A stretch of DNA of 64,000 bases, taken from contig VWVY01000009.1 of assembly GCA_009846685.1 (NCBI GenBank), positions 38,625 through 102,624 of the forward strand, in the 5' to 3' direction. A program made the position numbers and the translations under genes. The notes under the pieces are model-generated. The model was not told the origin of the DNA and did no database searches. It worked only from the letters and a program-made list of their open reading frames with translations. This DNA comes from Rhizobiales bacterium SYSU XM002. GTDB taxonomy: Bacteria; Pseudomonadota; Alphaproteobacteria; Rhizobiales; Beijerinckiaceae. This document shows positions 25,856 through 33,680 of this stretch, one piece after another (positions within the stretch are counted from its first letter, which is position 1; the number at the start of each line of letters is the position of its first letter).

Positions 25856-25981
25856 GACATTGCCAGCGCTTGATGTGCTGGCACACGCTGCTCCGGCTTC
25901 CCGGCGCAGGTGATCACTCATGGTTTGCAGCCACGGTTCTTGCTGCATCAGCAGCTTGTCCTGAAATTCACGAGACTACCC

Positions 25982-26404
25982 ATGAAAACCCATCACAACA
26001 GGCGCGCCATTTCCTGGCGCATCTTGCCGGCGACGCTGACCCTTCTCCTGTCCACGCTTCCCTTCCATGCGGCGAAAGCCGATCCCAAAGACTATGAGTT
26101 CCGCCTCGTCGAGACCGCGATCAAACAGGGCGATGGTGCTGTCATCGCGGTGAAACTGATCGACAAACGCTCCGGCAAGCCGGTGCCCGATGCAGTGATC
26201 TTCGCGACCCGCATCGACATGGCGCCGGACGGCATGGAGATGATGGCCTCGAAGATCGAGCCACTGCCCTCGACTGAACCCGGCACCTATCGCTTCAAGG
26301 CCAATCTTTCCATGGAAGGCGGCTGGCGGCTTTCGCTCGGTTCGAAGGTGCAGGGTGAGACTGGCACGGTCGAGAGCAAGCTCGTTCTCAAGGCCATAAA
26401 ATGA
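25982..26404 (+). CDS. FixH/YtkA-like periplasmic protein
   Basis: A 140-residue protein with a signal peptide (about 1-33, ending HAAKA). The mature part is a single immunoglobulin-like domain resembling YtkA/FixH: EFRLVETAIKQGDGAVIAV, LIDKRSGKPVPDAVIF and GTYRFKANLSMEGGWRLSL. Met pairs (APDGMEMMASK) could bind copper. It overlaps the CusB-like gene by 4 bp (ATGA), so it is likely a periplasmic partner of the CusBA pump. Confidence 0.82.
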   Translation: MKTHHNRRAISWRILPATLTLLLSTLPFHAAKADPKDYEFRLVETAIKQGDGAVIAVKLIDKRSGKPVPDAVIFATRIDMAPDGMEMMASKIEPLPSTEPGTYRFKANLSMEGGWRLSLGSKVQGETGTVESKLVLKAIK

Positions 26405-27864
26405 AACGATCCGTCAAATCGGGTCTCCTCCTCGCCGCGTTACTTGCGGCGGGGACTGGGGGCTATTGGGCTGGACAGCACGGTCTCGTGCTGTCGACCC
26501 ATTCGCGATTCGTATCCATGAAAGTGCCCGAGCAAGGCAAAGCGGCTCCCACGGGATCGATCCTCTATTACCGCGACCCGGATGGGCCGTTCTATTCCTC
26601 ATCGCCAAAGCAGAATGCAAAGGGCCGCGCTTTCCTTCCGGTTTTCGCCAGCGAGGAGATCAGCTTCGATCCGCTCCCCGTGAAGGCGGAAGCCGGGAAT
26701 GCGGCCAAAACACCGGGAAAAATCCGCTTCTATCGCAACCCGATGGGGCTGCCGGATACCTCGCCGGTGCCGAAGAAGGATTCGATGGGGATGGATTACA
26801 TCCCCGTCTATGAGGGCGATGAGGATGAGAGCGGGATTGTGAAAATCTCGCCCGGCAAGGTGCAGCGCACAGGCGTGCGCTCGGTTGCCGCCGCCCGCCA
26901 GAGGATCGCGCAGATGCTTCGCGCGCCGGGGATCGTGGCACTCGACGAGCGGTTAATCACGGTGCTTTCCGCCCGCGTCGATACCTTCGTCGAGAAGGTG
27001 GCGAGCGTGACAACAGGCGAGGCTGTCACGAAGAACCAGCCGCTGGTGACGCTGTTCTCGACCGAGATCGCGGCGGCGGCGGCGCAGTTCATCACCGAAC
27101 TGACGACGGATGCCCGCGGGGCCAATGCTCAAGGGATATCTGCGGGTGGCGCGAGGAAGCGCCTCGAAAATCTCGGCGTTCCCCCCGAGGAGATCGCCGA
27201 GATCGAACGCAGCCGGAAAGTTCCTGCAAACATGGTCTGGCGCGCCCCACGCAACGGGATTGTGATCGAACGCAATGTCGTCGAGGGCATGAAGATGGCG
27301 GCGGGTACGACGCTGTTCCGCATCGCCGATGCCACAAAACTCTGGGTGCTCGCGGATGTTCCAGAGCTTGGGCTCGCTTCCTTGCGCCCAGGTGCGGAAG
27401 CAATGGTCCGAGTGCGGCATCGTCCCGATCTGACGTTCTCGGGTAAAATTTCCCTGATCTACCCGCAGGTTAACGTGGAAACCCGTACGGCGCGTATCAG
27501 GATCGAGATCGCCAACCCCGATCTTGCGTTGCTCCCGAACATGTTCGTCAATGTCGAGATCGCGGCTGGCGATAATGCCGAGCGCGTCGCCGTGCCGGAA
27601 AGCGCCGTGATCGACAGCGGCACACGCAAGATCGTTCTGATCGACCGCGATGAGGGTCGTTTCGAGCCGCGCGAGGTCAAAACGGGGCCGCGCGGCAACG
27701 GCTTTGTCGCCATCCTCGACGGGGTGGAGGAGGGGGATCGCGTGGTCACATCCGCGAATTTCCTGATCGACGCCGAAAGCAACCTCAAAGCCGCGCTCCA
27801 GAGCCTGACGATGGCCAACGAAATGAACAAGCCGGAGAAGGCGAACATGGAGAAACAGCCATGA
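26401..27864 (+). CDS. cusB: CusB-like RND efflux periplasmic adaptor
   Basis: A 487-residue membrane-fusion protein. The N-terminal anchor (about 7-28) is followed by two copies of a heavy-metal-binding motif (YYRDPDG near 57 and FYRNPMG near 110, the latter ending DSMGMDYIPVY), then barrel-sandwich hybrid, helical hairpin and beta-barrel domains (VVEGMKMAAGTTLFRIAD, LWVLADVPE). It links CusA to the TolC-type channel and accepts Cu(I)/Ag(I) from CusF. ATGA overlaps occur at both ends. Confidence 0.93.
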   Translation: MKRSVKSGLLLAALLAAGTGGYWAGQHGLVLSTHSRFVSMKVPEQGKAAPTGSILYYRDPDGPFYSSSPKQNAKGRAFLPVFASEEISFDPLPVKAEAGNAAKTPGKIRFYRNPMGLPDTSPVPKKDSMGMDYIPVYEGDEDESGIVKISPGKVQRTGVRSVAAARQRIAQMLRAPGIVALDERLITVLSARVDTFVEKVASVTTGEAVTKNQPLVTLFSTEIAAAAAQFITELTTDARGANAQGISAGGARKRLENLGVPPEEIAEIERSRKVPANMVWRAPRNGIVIERNVVEGMKMAAGTTLFRIADATKLWVLADVPELGLASLRPGAEAMVRVRHRPDLTFSGKISLIYPQVNVETRTARIRIEIANPDLALLPNMFVNVEIAAGDNAERVAVPESAVIDSGTRKIVLIDRDEGRFEPREVKTGPRGNGFVAILDGVEEGDRVVTSANFLIDAESNLKAALQSLTMANEMNKPEKANMEKQP

Positions 27865-30800
27865 TTGCAAGGCTCATCTCCTGGTCTTCGCGCAACCTGA
27901 TGCTGGTGCTGATCGGCACCGTCTTCGCCGTCGCTACTGGGCTTTATGCTCTGCGTAACCTGCCGCTCGACGCCATTCCCGATCTCTCGGATGTGCAGGT
28001 CATCGTCTACACCGAATATGCCGGGCAGGGGCCTCAAGTGGTCGAGGATCAGGTGACCTATCCCCTGAGCACCGCGATGCTCACCGTCCCCAAATCGCGC
28101 GTTGTACGCGGATTCTCGTTCTTCGGCGTCTCCTTCCTCTACGTGATCTTCGAGGATGGCACGGATCCCTATTGGGCGCGTTCGCGCGTGCTAGAATACC
28201 TCAATACTGCGATAAAACGCCTCCCCGCCGGCGTGACGCCGACGCTGGGACCGGATGCAACAGGTGTCGGCTGGGTCTACCAATACGCAGTGCTGGCGAA
28301 AGATCTGTCCCTCACCGAAACCCGCTCCTTGCAGGACTGGAAACTGCGTTTCGCAGCGGCCAAAGCCGAGGGTGTGGCGGAGGTCGCTGCCGTTGGCGGG
28401 TTCGTCAAACAATATAATGTCATCGTCGATCCCATCCGGTTGCGCGCGCTTGGCATTCCCGTCTCGCGCATTCGCGAGGCGCTGCGGGCCAGCAATGCCG
28501 ATATCGGCGGGCGCAGCGTCGAACTCTCCGAGTTCGAGTTCATGGTGCGCGGGCGCGGCTACCTCCGGAATATCGCGGATATCGAGAGCATCACGCTGAA
28601 AAGCGAGGCGGGCGTGGCGCTGCGTCTCGGCGATGTCGCGCGGGTCGAACTCGGGCCGGACGAGAGGCGCGGCATCGCTGAACTCAACGGCGAGGGTGAG
28701 GTCGCCAGCGGCATCGTCATCCAGCGCTTCGGCGCCAATGCGCTCTCGGTAATCGCCAGCGCCAAGGCGCGCCTCGCCGAAATCCTGCCGAGCCTGCCCA
28801 AAGGCGTGGAGATCATACCCGTCTATGACCGCTCGGAGCTGATTGGCCGCGCGATCGAAACCCTAAAAATGACGCTGATCGAAGAAATGGCCATCGTCGC
28901 GCTGGTCTGCGTGGTGTTTCTGCTCCATCTCAGGAGTGCGCTGGTCGCGATCCTGATGCTCCCGGTAGGCATCCTCATGAGCTTTGCCGCGATGAAGCTG
29001 ATGGGCCTCGGTTCGAACATTATGAGCCTTGGCGGCATCGCCATCGCCATCGGTGCGATGATCGACGCGGCCATCGTGATGATCGAGAACGCCCATAAGC
29101 ATCTCGAACGGGCTTCTCCTGATAAAAACCGTGTCGACATCCTGATCGAGGCCGCGAGCGAGGTCGGGCCGGCGCTATTTTTCAGCCTGCTTATCATCAC
29201 CGTGTCATTCCTGCCGATCTTCACGCTGGAGGCGCAGGAGGGGCGGCTGTTCAGCCCGCTCGCCTTCACCAAAACCTTCGCGATGGCGGCGGCGGCGTTC
29301 CTGTCGTTGACGCTGGTGCCCGCGCTGATGGTGATCTTCGTGCGCGGCATGATCGTTCCTGAGCACCGGAATCCGATCAACCGCTTACTGATCTGGATTT
29401 ATCGTCCGGTGATCGCTGGCGTGCTCAAGGCGAAGGGGCTGACGATCATTGTCGCGCTACTCATTCTCGGCGCCAGCGTCTGGCCAGCACGGCAAATCGG
29501 TTCGGAGTTCATGCCGAGCCTTGATGAAGGCACCCTGATGTATATGCCGACGACCCTGCCGGGCCTCTCCGTCACCAAGGCGGGTGAATTGCTGGCGACA
29601 CAGGATCGCATCATCAAATCCTTCCCCGAGGTCGCCTCTGTCTTCGGCAAGGCAGGGAGGGCGCTCACAGCAACTGATCCCGCGCCGCTGGAGATGTTCG
29701 AGACGATCATCAACCTCAAGCCCAAAGCGGAATGGCGACTGGGCGTCACCACGGAAAGCCTCCGTGCCGAGATGGACAAGGCGCTGCAATTCCCCGGTGT
29801 TTCCAACGCCTGGACCATGCCGATTCGCGCCCGCATCGACATGCTGGCAACCGGCATCCGCACGCCTGTAGGCATCAAGGTGTTCGGCCCTGATCTTGGC
29901 GAGATCGAAGCACTGTCACGGCAGGTCGAGGCCGTGGTGAAGGCGGTTCCCGGCACATCGAGCGCCTATGCCGAACGGGTCATCGGCGGCTATTATCTCG
30001 ATATCGTGCCGGATCGCGTCGAACTCGGCCGCTACGGCCTCGTGATCGGCGACGTGCAGGATGTGATCGCCTCGGCGCTTGGTGGCGAGAGCGTCACCAG
30101 CACCGTCGAGGGGCGTGAGCGTTACAGCGTCAACATCCGCTATCCCCGTGATCTGCGCTCAAGCCCGGAGGCGATCGCAACCGAGGTTCTGGTGCCGCTG
30201 CCCAAAGGCGGCTTCGTACCCTTGGGGGCGGTCGCGGAGGTCAAGCTCATGCGCGGCGCGACCTCGATCCGCACGGAGAACGGCCAGCTCGCGGTTTATA
30301 TCTTCGTCGACATGGCCGGGCGCGATCTCGGCGGTTATGTCGCGGAGGCGCGGGAGGCCGTAGCGAAGGAGGTTACATTCCCGCCCGGAACCTACATCCA
30401 GTGGAGCGGACAGTTTGAGTATCTCGAACGCGCCGAGGCGCGGCTCAAAATCGTCGTGCCGTTGACGCTGATGATCATCTTCCTGCTGCTCTATCTCAAC
30501 TTCCGGGCGCTCACGGAAACCCTCATCGTCATGCTCTCGCTGCCGTTCGCGCTCATCGGCGGGTTGTGGTTGATGTGGTGGATGTGGTGGATGGGGTTCA
30601 ACATGTCCGTGGCCGTAGCAGTCGGTTTCATCGCGCTGGCGGGTGTCGCGGCGGAAACCGGCGTCATCATGCTGATCTACCTCGATCACGCCTTGAGGGA
30701 AGGGCAGGTTGCCTGCGCCGCCGAAGGTCGCCCATTCACCCGCGATGACCTCCACCGCGCGATCATGGTCGGCGCGGTCGAGCGCGTCAGGCCCAAGATG

Positions 30801-31061
30801 ATGACCGTCATCGCCATCATGGCAGGGCTCATTCCGATCCTCTGGAGCACCGGTACCGGCTCGGAAATCATGCAGCGCATCGCCGTGCCCATGATCGGCG
30901 GCATGGTCTCATCGATCATCCTGACGCTGGTGGTGATCCCCGCGATCTACGGGATCATGAAGGGGAGGGGGGTGCCACAAAAATGCCTTCGGAAAAGCCT
31001 CCCTAGACAACCCGCCCATGATCATGATGGCACCGGGCGTGATCGGCGAGGGCCTCGATGA
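27861..31061 (+). CDS. cusA: CusA-like heavy-metal RND efflux pump
   Basis: A 1066-residue HME-RND transporter with the 12-helix, two-porter layout. Signature pieces include LDAIPDLSDVQVIVYTEY, GTDPYWARSRVLEYL, LGPDATGVGW, and SLGGIAIAIGAMIDAAIVMI with the helix-4 Asp/Glu relay. The EGTLMYMPTTLPGLS segment contains Met corresponding to the Cu/Ag channel. This pattern is CusA rather than CzcA. The C-terminal ~25 residues (after GIMKGRG) are basic and read into the convergent MerR gene, overlapping it by 59 bp. Confidence 0.95.
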   Translation: MIARLISWSSRNLMLVLIGTVFAVATGLYALRNLPLDAIPDLSDVQVIVYTEYAGQGPQVVEDQVTYPLSTAMLTVPKSRVVRGFSFFGVSFLYVIFEDGTDPYWARSRVLEYLNTAIKRLPAGVTPTLGPDATGVGWVYQYAVLAKDLSLTETRSLQDWKLRFAAAKAEGVAEVAAVGGFVKQYNVIVDPIRLRALGIPVSRIREALRASNADIGGRSVELSEFEFMVRGRGYLRNIADIESITLKSEAGVALRLGDVARVELGPDERRGIAELNGEGEVASGIVIQRFGANALSVIASAKARLAEILPSLPKGVEIIPVYDRSELIGRAIETLKMTLIEEMAIVALVCVVFLLHLRSALVAILMLPVGILMSFAAMKLMGLGSNIMSLGGIAIAIGAMIDAAIVMIENAHKHLERASPDKNRVDILIEAASEVGPALFFSLLIITVSFLPIFTLEAQEGRLFSPLAFTKTFAMAAAAFLSLTLVPALMVIFVRGMIVPEHRNPINRLLIWIYRPVIAGVLKAKGLTIIVALLILGASVWPARQIGSEFMPSLDEGTLMYMPTTLPGLSVTKAGELLATQDRIIKSFPEVASVFGKAGRALTATDPAPLEMFETIINLKPKAEWRLGVTTESLRAEMDKALQFPGVSNAWTMPIRARIDMLATGIRTPVGIKVFGPDLGEIEALSRQVEAVVKAVPGTSSAYAERVIGGYYLDIVPDRVELGRYGLVIGDVQDVIASALGGESVTSTVEGRERYSVNIRYPRDLRSSPEAIATEVLVPLPKGGFVPLGAVAEVKLMRGATSIRTENGQLAVYIFVDMAGRDLGGYVAEAREAVAKEVTFPPGTYIQWSGQFEYLERAEARLKIVVPLTLMIIFLLLYLNFRALTETLIVMLSLPFALIGGLWLMWWMWWMGFNMSVAVAVGFIALAGVAAETGVIMLIYLDHALREGQVACAAEGRPFTRDDLHRAIMVGAVERVRPKMMTVIAIMAGLIPILWSTGTGSEIMQRIAVPMIGGMVSSIILTLVVIPAIYGIMKGRGVPQKCLRKSLPRQPAHDHDGTGRDRRGPR

Positions 31062-31473
31062 TCTTGCAATCGCAGGCGTTGACACCACCTAGGCAGGAGG
31101 CCGCGATCCTCTGGAGTTCGCCTTCGAGCAGGCGTAACCGCGCAATCTTGTCGCGGACATCGCCAAGATGTGCACTGGCGATGGCGTGCGCATCGTCGCA
31201 GGCCATGTTAGGTTTGTCTGAGAGCTTGAGCAGCGCCCGGATACTCTCGACAGTGAACCCGAGGTCGCGCGCATGCTTGATGAAGGCCAATCGCTCCCGG
31301 TGACGGCGGCCGTAACGCCGCTGATTGCCTTCCGACCGCTCCGGTTCTGGCAGAAGACCAACCTGCTCATAATACCGGATCGTCTCGACTTTGACGCCGG
31401 TTTGCCCTGCTAGTGCGCCGATCGGCATCGCTCGCTCCGCGACAGGCATCCGCATTTTTCCTGCGCCAGACAT
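31003..31473 (-). CDS. MerR-family metal regulator (CadR/ZntR-like)
   Basis: A 156-residue MerR regulator. The helix-turn-helix starts MPIGALAGQTGVKVETIRYYE. Metal ligands resemble CadR/PbrR: Cys in NMACDDAHAIA, Cys residues in SCLGGVNACDCKI, and a His-rich C-terminus (HARCHHDHGRVV) as in CadR. The ATG at 31473 has AGAGGA five bases upstream; an ATG at 31428 is also possible. It is the natural candidate activator for the metal ATPase promoter at 33618-33648, two genes away. Its 3' end overlaps cusA. Confidence 0.9.
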   Translation of the reverse strand: MSGAGKMRMPVAERAMPIGALAGQTGVKVETIRYYEQVGLLPEPERSEGNQRRYGRRHRERLAFIKHARDLGFTVESIRALLKLSDKPNMACDDAHAIASAHLGDVRDKIARLRLLEGELQRIAASCLGGVNACDCKIIEALADHARCHHDHGRVV

Positions 31474-31483
31474 GATTTTCCTC

Positions 31484-31514
31484 TTGAACCTACAGCAACG
31501 TCAGCTTGCAGGAT
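31484..31514 (+). promoter_or_regulatory. Possible MerR-type promoter facing the TRAP permease genes
   Basis: TTGAAC at 31484-31489, a 19-bp spacer containing CTACAG-CAA-CGTCAG, and CAGGAT at 31509-31514. The 19-bp spacing is a MerR hallmark, but the dyad and -10 are weak. It sits just outside the MerR ATG and 86 bp before the TRAP gene. Confidence 0.4.
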
Positions 31515-31600
31515 ATTCTGCGGAAATCAATTCACGCATGCCGACCTCTCAAAATTTCCAACTTCGGGGCGGTTCAACGAGAATTACAGGGGATGGCGGC

Positions 31601-32164
31601 ATGGAACAGCTTCTGAAGCTGGCGGGTGAAATTGACAGGCTCAACAGGTCAATCGCCGCCATCGCTCGTTGGGCACTGCTCGCGAATGCGTTGATCATCA
31701 CTTTCAATGCAATCGCCCGAAAATTTTTCTCCATCGCCTATCCATCCGCTTTCGACCTTCAATGGCATTTCTTCGCGGCCGTCATCCTTCTGATGGCAGC
31801 TTATACACTCCAGCGAAATGAACATGTGCGGATCGATATTTTTGCCGGTCAGCTCGGCAGTCGCGGCCTCGCATGGTTGGATTTGTCAGGAGCGTTGTTT
31901 GTTCTCATTCCCCTTTGCGGCTTGATGGCGTGGTTCGGCTCCGCTGAATTTTTCAGCGCGCTATCGGGAAATGAAACACGCTCGACACGCGACAGCATGA
32001 GCGACATTCCGGCCTGGATCATGAAAGGTTTCATACCGCTGGGCTTCATATTGCTTGGGCTGCAGGGTGTATCGGAAGCCATTCGCTGCGTTGCGCATCT
32101 CGCAGGTATAGCCGAACGGAAGCAGAACAATTCGCTCCTATCGGGGAGCGTTGCGAATGAATAG
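31601..32164 (+). CDS. TRAP transporter small permease (DctQ-type)
   Basis: A 187-residue four-helix small subunit of a TRAP transporter. Visible features are FNAIARKFF at the end of helix 1, LQWHFFAAVILLMAAYTLQRNEHVRIDIF (the conserved LQxxxF...NeHVRvD pattern), and a final helix PLGFILLGLQGVSEAIR. The ATG at 31601 is chosen because upstream codons lack DctQ features. It overlaps the large-subunit gene by 8 bp. No periplasmic binding protein (DctP/TAXI) gene is adjacent. Confidence 0.87.
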   Translation: MEQLLKLAGEIDRLNRSIAAIARWALLANALIITFNAIARKFFSIAYPSAFDLQWHFFAAVILLMAAYTLQRNEHVRIDIFAGQLGSRGLAWLDLSGALFVLIPLCGLMAWFGSAEFFSALSGNETRSTRDSMSDIPAWIMKGFIPLGFILLGLQGVSEAIRCVAHLAGIAERKQNNSLLSGSVANE

Positions 32165-33545
32165 CGTCATCGCGCCATCCATGTTGGCATGCCTGCTGGT
32201 GGTTTTGTTGCTGGGATATCCAGTAGCCTTTTCGCTGGCAGCTATCGCATGCGTTTTCGGGGTTATCGGCCTCGTAACCGGCGCTTTTGACCCGCCTTTT
32301 CTGCTGGCGATGCTTTTCCGCCTTCAGGGAATTTTCGGCAATGACAACCTACTCGCGATCCCAATGTTCATCTTCATGGGCGTCCTTCTTGAACGCACGG
32401 CGATTGCCGAAGATATGTTCGCGGCGCTTGGCCGGTTGTTCAGCCGGTTATCCGGGGGGATTGCATACGGCACAATTCTCGTCGGAGCGCTGTTGTCGAG
32501 CATGACCGGTTTCGTATCCGCCTCCGTCGTCGCCATCGGATTGATCTCACTCCCCGTCATGGTACGGGCCGGTTATAATCACTCGCTCGCAACCGGTGTT
32601 GCGGCGGCATCTGGGACTTTGGCTCAAATCATTCCGCCGAGCCTTGTATTGATTATACTTGCTGAGCAGATGGAAGTCTCCTTGCAGGCAATTTTTCATG
32701 GTGCCGTCATTCCAAGCCTCATGCTGATTTCCCTGTATGTATTCTATATATTTGCGAGGACATGGCACAATCCAAGCTTGGCACCAGCGATTGCAAGCAT
32801 GAGCGATCCCCAGCGTGAGAAAATTCCGCTCTGGCGAGATCTGTTGGTTTCAATGGGATTGCCGGTCGGGCTTGTTGGGCTTGTTCTTGCCTCCATTAGT
32901 TTTGGCATAGCCACGCCCAGCGAAGGCGGAGCCATTGGCGTTACAGGTACGCTTCTGCTTGCGCTCATGCGGGGGCGGCTGACCCCGGCGAGACTGAAAG
33001 CAGCCATGGATGCTACCGGCATCTTATGCGCCTGCATTATTTTCCTGCTGATTGGCGCATCTTTCTTCACGTTGGTTTTTCGAGGATTTGATGGTCATCT
33101 TTGGGTCGAGAACCTGCTTTCCCTGTTGCCGCAGGACAGGGTGGGCTTTGTCGTTCTGATCAATCTCCTTTTGCTCGTCCTGGCTTTCTTTCTCGATTTC
33201 TTCGAGATTGCCTTCATCGTCCTGCCGCTGATCGCTCCTGTTGCCAATCGGCTTGGTATCGACATGGTCTGGTTGTCCGTGATCATCGCCGTCAACCTCC
33301 AGACGTCGTTCATGCATCCGCCTTTCGGGTTGGCACTTTACAATCTGAGAAGCGTCGCGCCCCGCTCGATTTCCACGGCCTCGATCTATTGGGGGGCGGT
33401 GCCGTTTATTGGTATTCAGTTCTTGGTCGTCGTATTGCTGATTTTGTTTCCCAAGCTCGTGCTCAAAGAGCGCGAAGTAAAAAATCCCGCTGTCGAAATC
33501 AACATTCAACTACCAGAAGCCATGCCGCCTCTGATCTCGCGCTGA
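32157..33545 (+). CDS. TRAP transporter large permease (DctM-type)
   Basis: A 462-residue DctM subunit with about 12-13 helices. Family signatures are GYPVAFSLAAIACVFG, NDNLLAIPMFIFMGVLLERT, AAASGTLAQIIPPSLVLII and GIATPSEGGAIGVTG. The ATG at 32157 overlaps the small-subunit stop; a TTG two codons earlier is also in frame. It forms the Na+-coupled channel for acids or other small solutes, normally with a substrate-binding protein that is absent here. The substrate is unknown; metal-chelating carboxylates are one speculation from the context. Confidence 0.9.
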   Translation: MNSVIAPSMLACLLVVLLLGYPVAFSLAAIACVFGVIGLVTGAFDPPFLLAMLFRLQGIFGNDNLLAIPMFIFMGVLLERTAIAEDMFAALGRLFSRLSGGIAYGTILVGALLSSMTGFVSASVVAIGLISLPVMVRAGYNHSLATGVAAASGTLAQIIPPSLVLIILAEQMEVSLQAIFHGAVIPSLMLISLYVFYIFARTWHNPSLAPAIASMSDPQREKIPLWRDLLVSMGLPVGLVGLVLASISFGIATPSEGGAIGVTGTLLLALMRGRLTPARLKAAMDATGILCACIIFLLIGASFFTLVFRGFDGHLWVENLLSLLPQDRVGFVVLINLLLLVLAFFLDFFEIAFIVLPLIAPVANRLGIDMVWLSVIIAVNLQTSFMHPPFGLALYNLRSVAPRSISTASIYWGAVPFIGIQFLVVVLLILFPKLVLKEREVKNPAVEINIQLPEAMPPLISR

Positions 33546-33617
33546 GAATGCGGCATATCGCTTTTTCTCGCCCCTGCCGCAGCGCTTCTCTTTTCAATTT
33601 TCCATGCAATAAATCTC

Positions 33618-33648
33618 TTGATCCTATAGTGGCTATAGCTTGTATGCA
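33618..33648 (+). promoter_or_regulatory. MerR-family promoter of the Zn/Cd/Pb ATPase gene
   Basis: TTGATC (33618-33623) and TATGCA (33643-33648) are separated by 19 bp, and the spacer holds CTATAG-TGG-CTATAG (33624-33638), a perfect inverted repeat. This is the CadR/PbrR/ZntR operator architecture. The ATPase ATG is 33 bp after the -10. Confidence 0.82.
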
Positions 33649-33680
33649 AAGCGTCCTGAATTGAAATCAAGGGCCGCGCC

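Noticed and set aside
31003..31061. cusA and the MerR gene overlapping as evidence that one is wrongly framed
   Set aside because: Both have strong motifs; a convergent 3' overlap of 59 bp outside conserved parts is acceptable.
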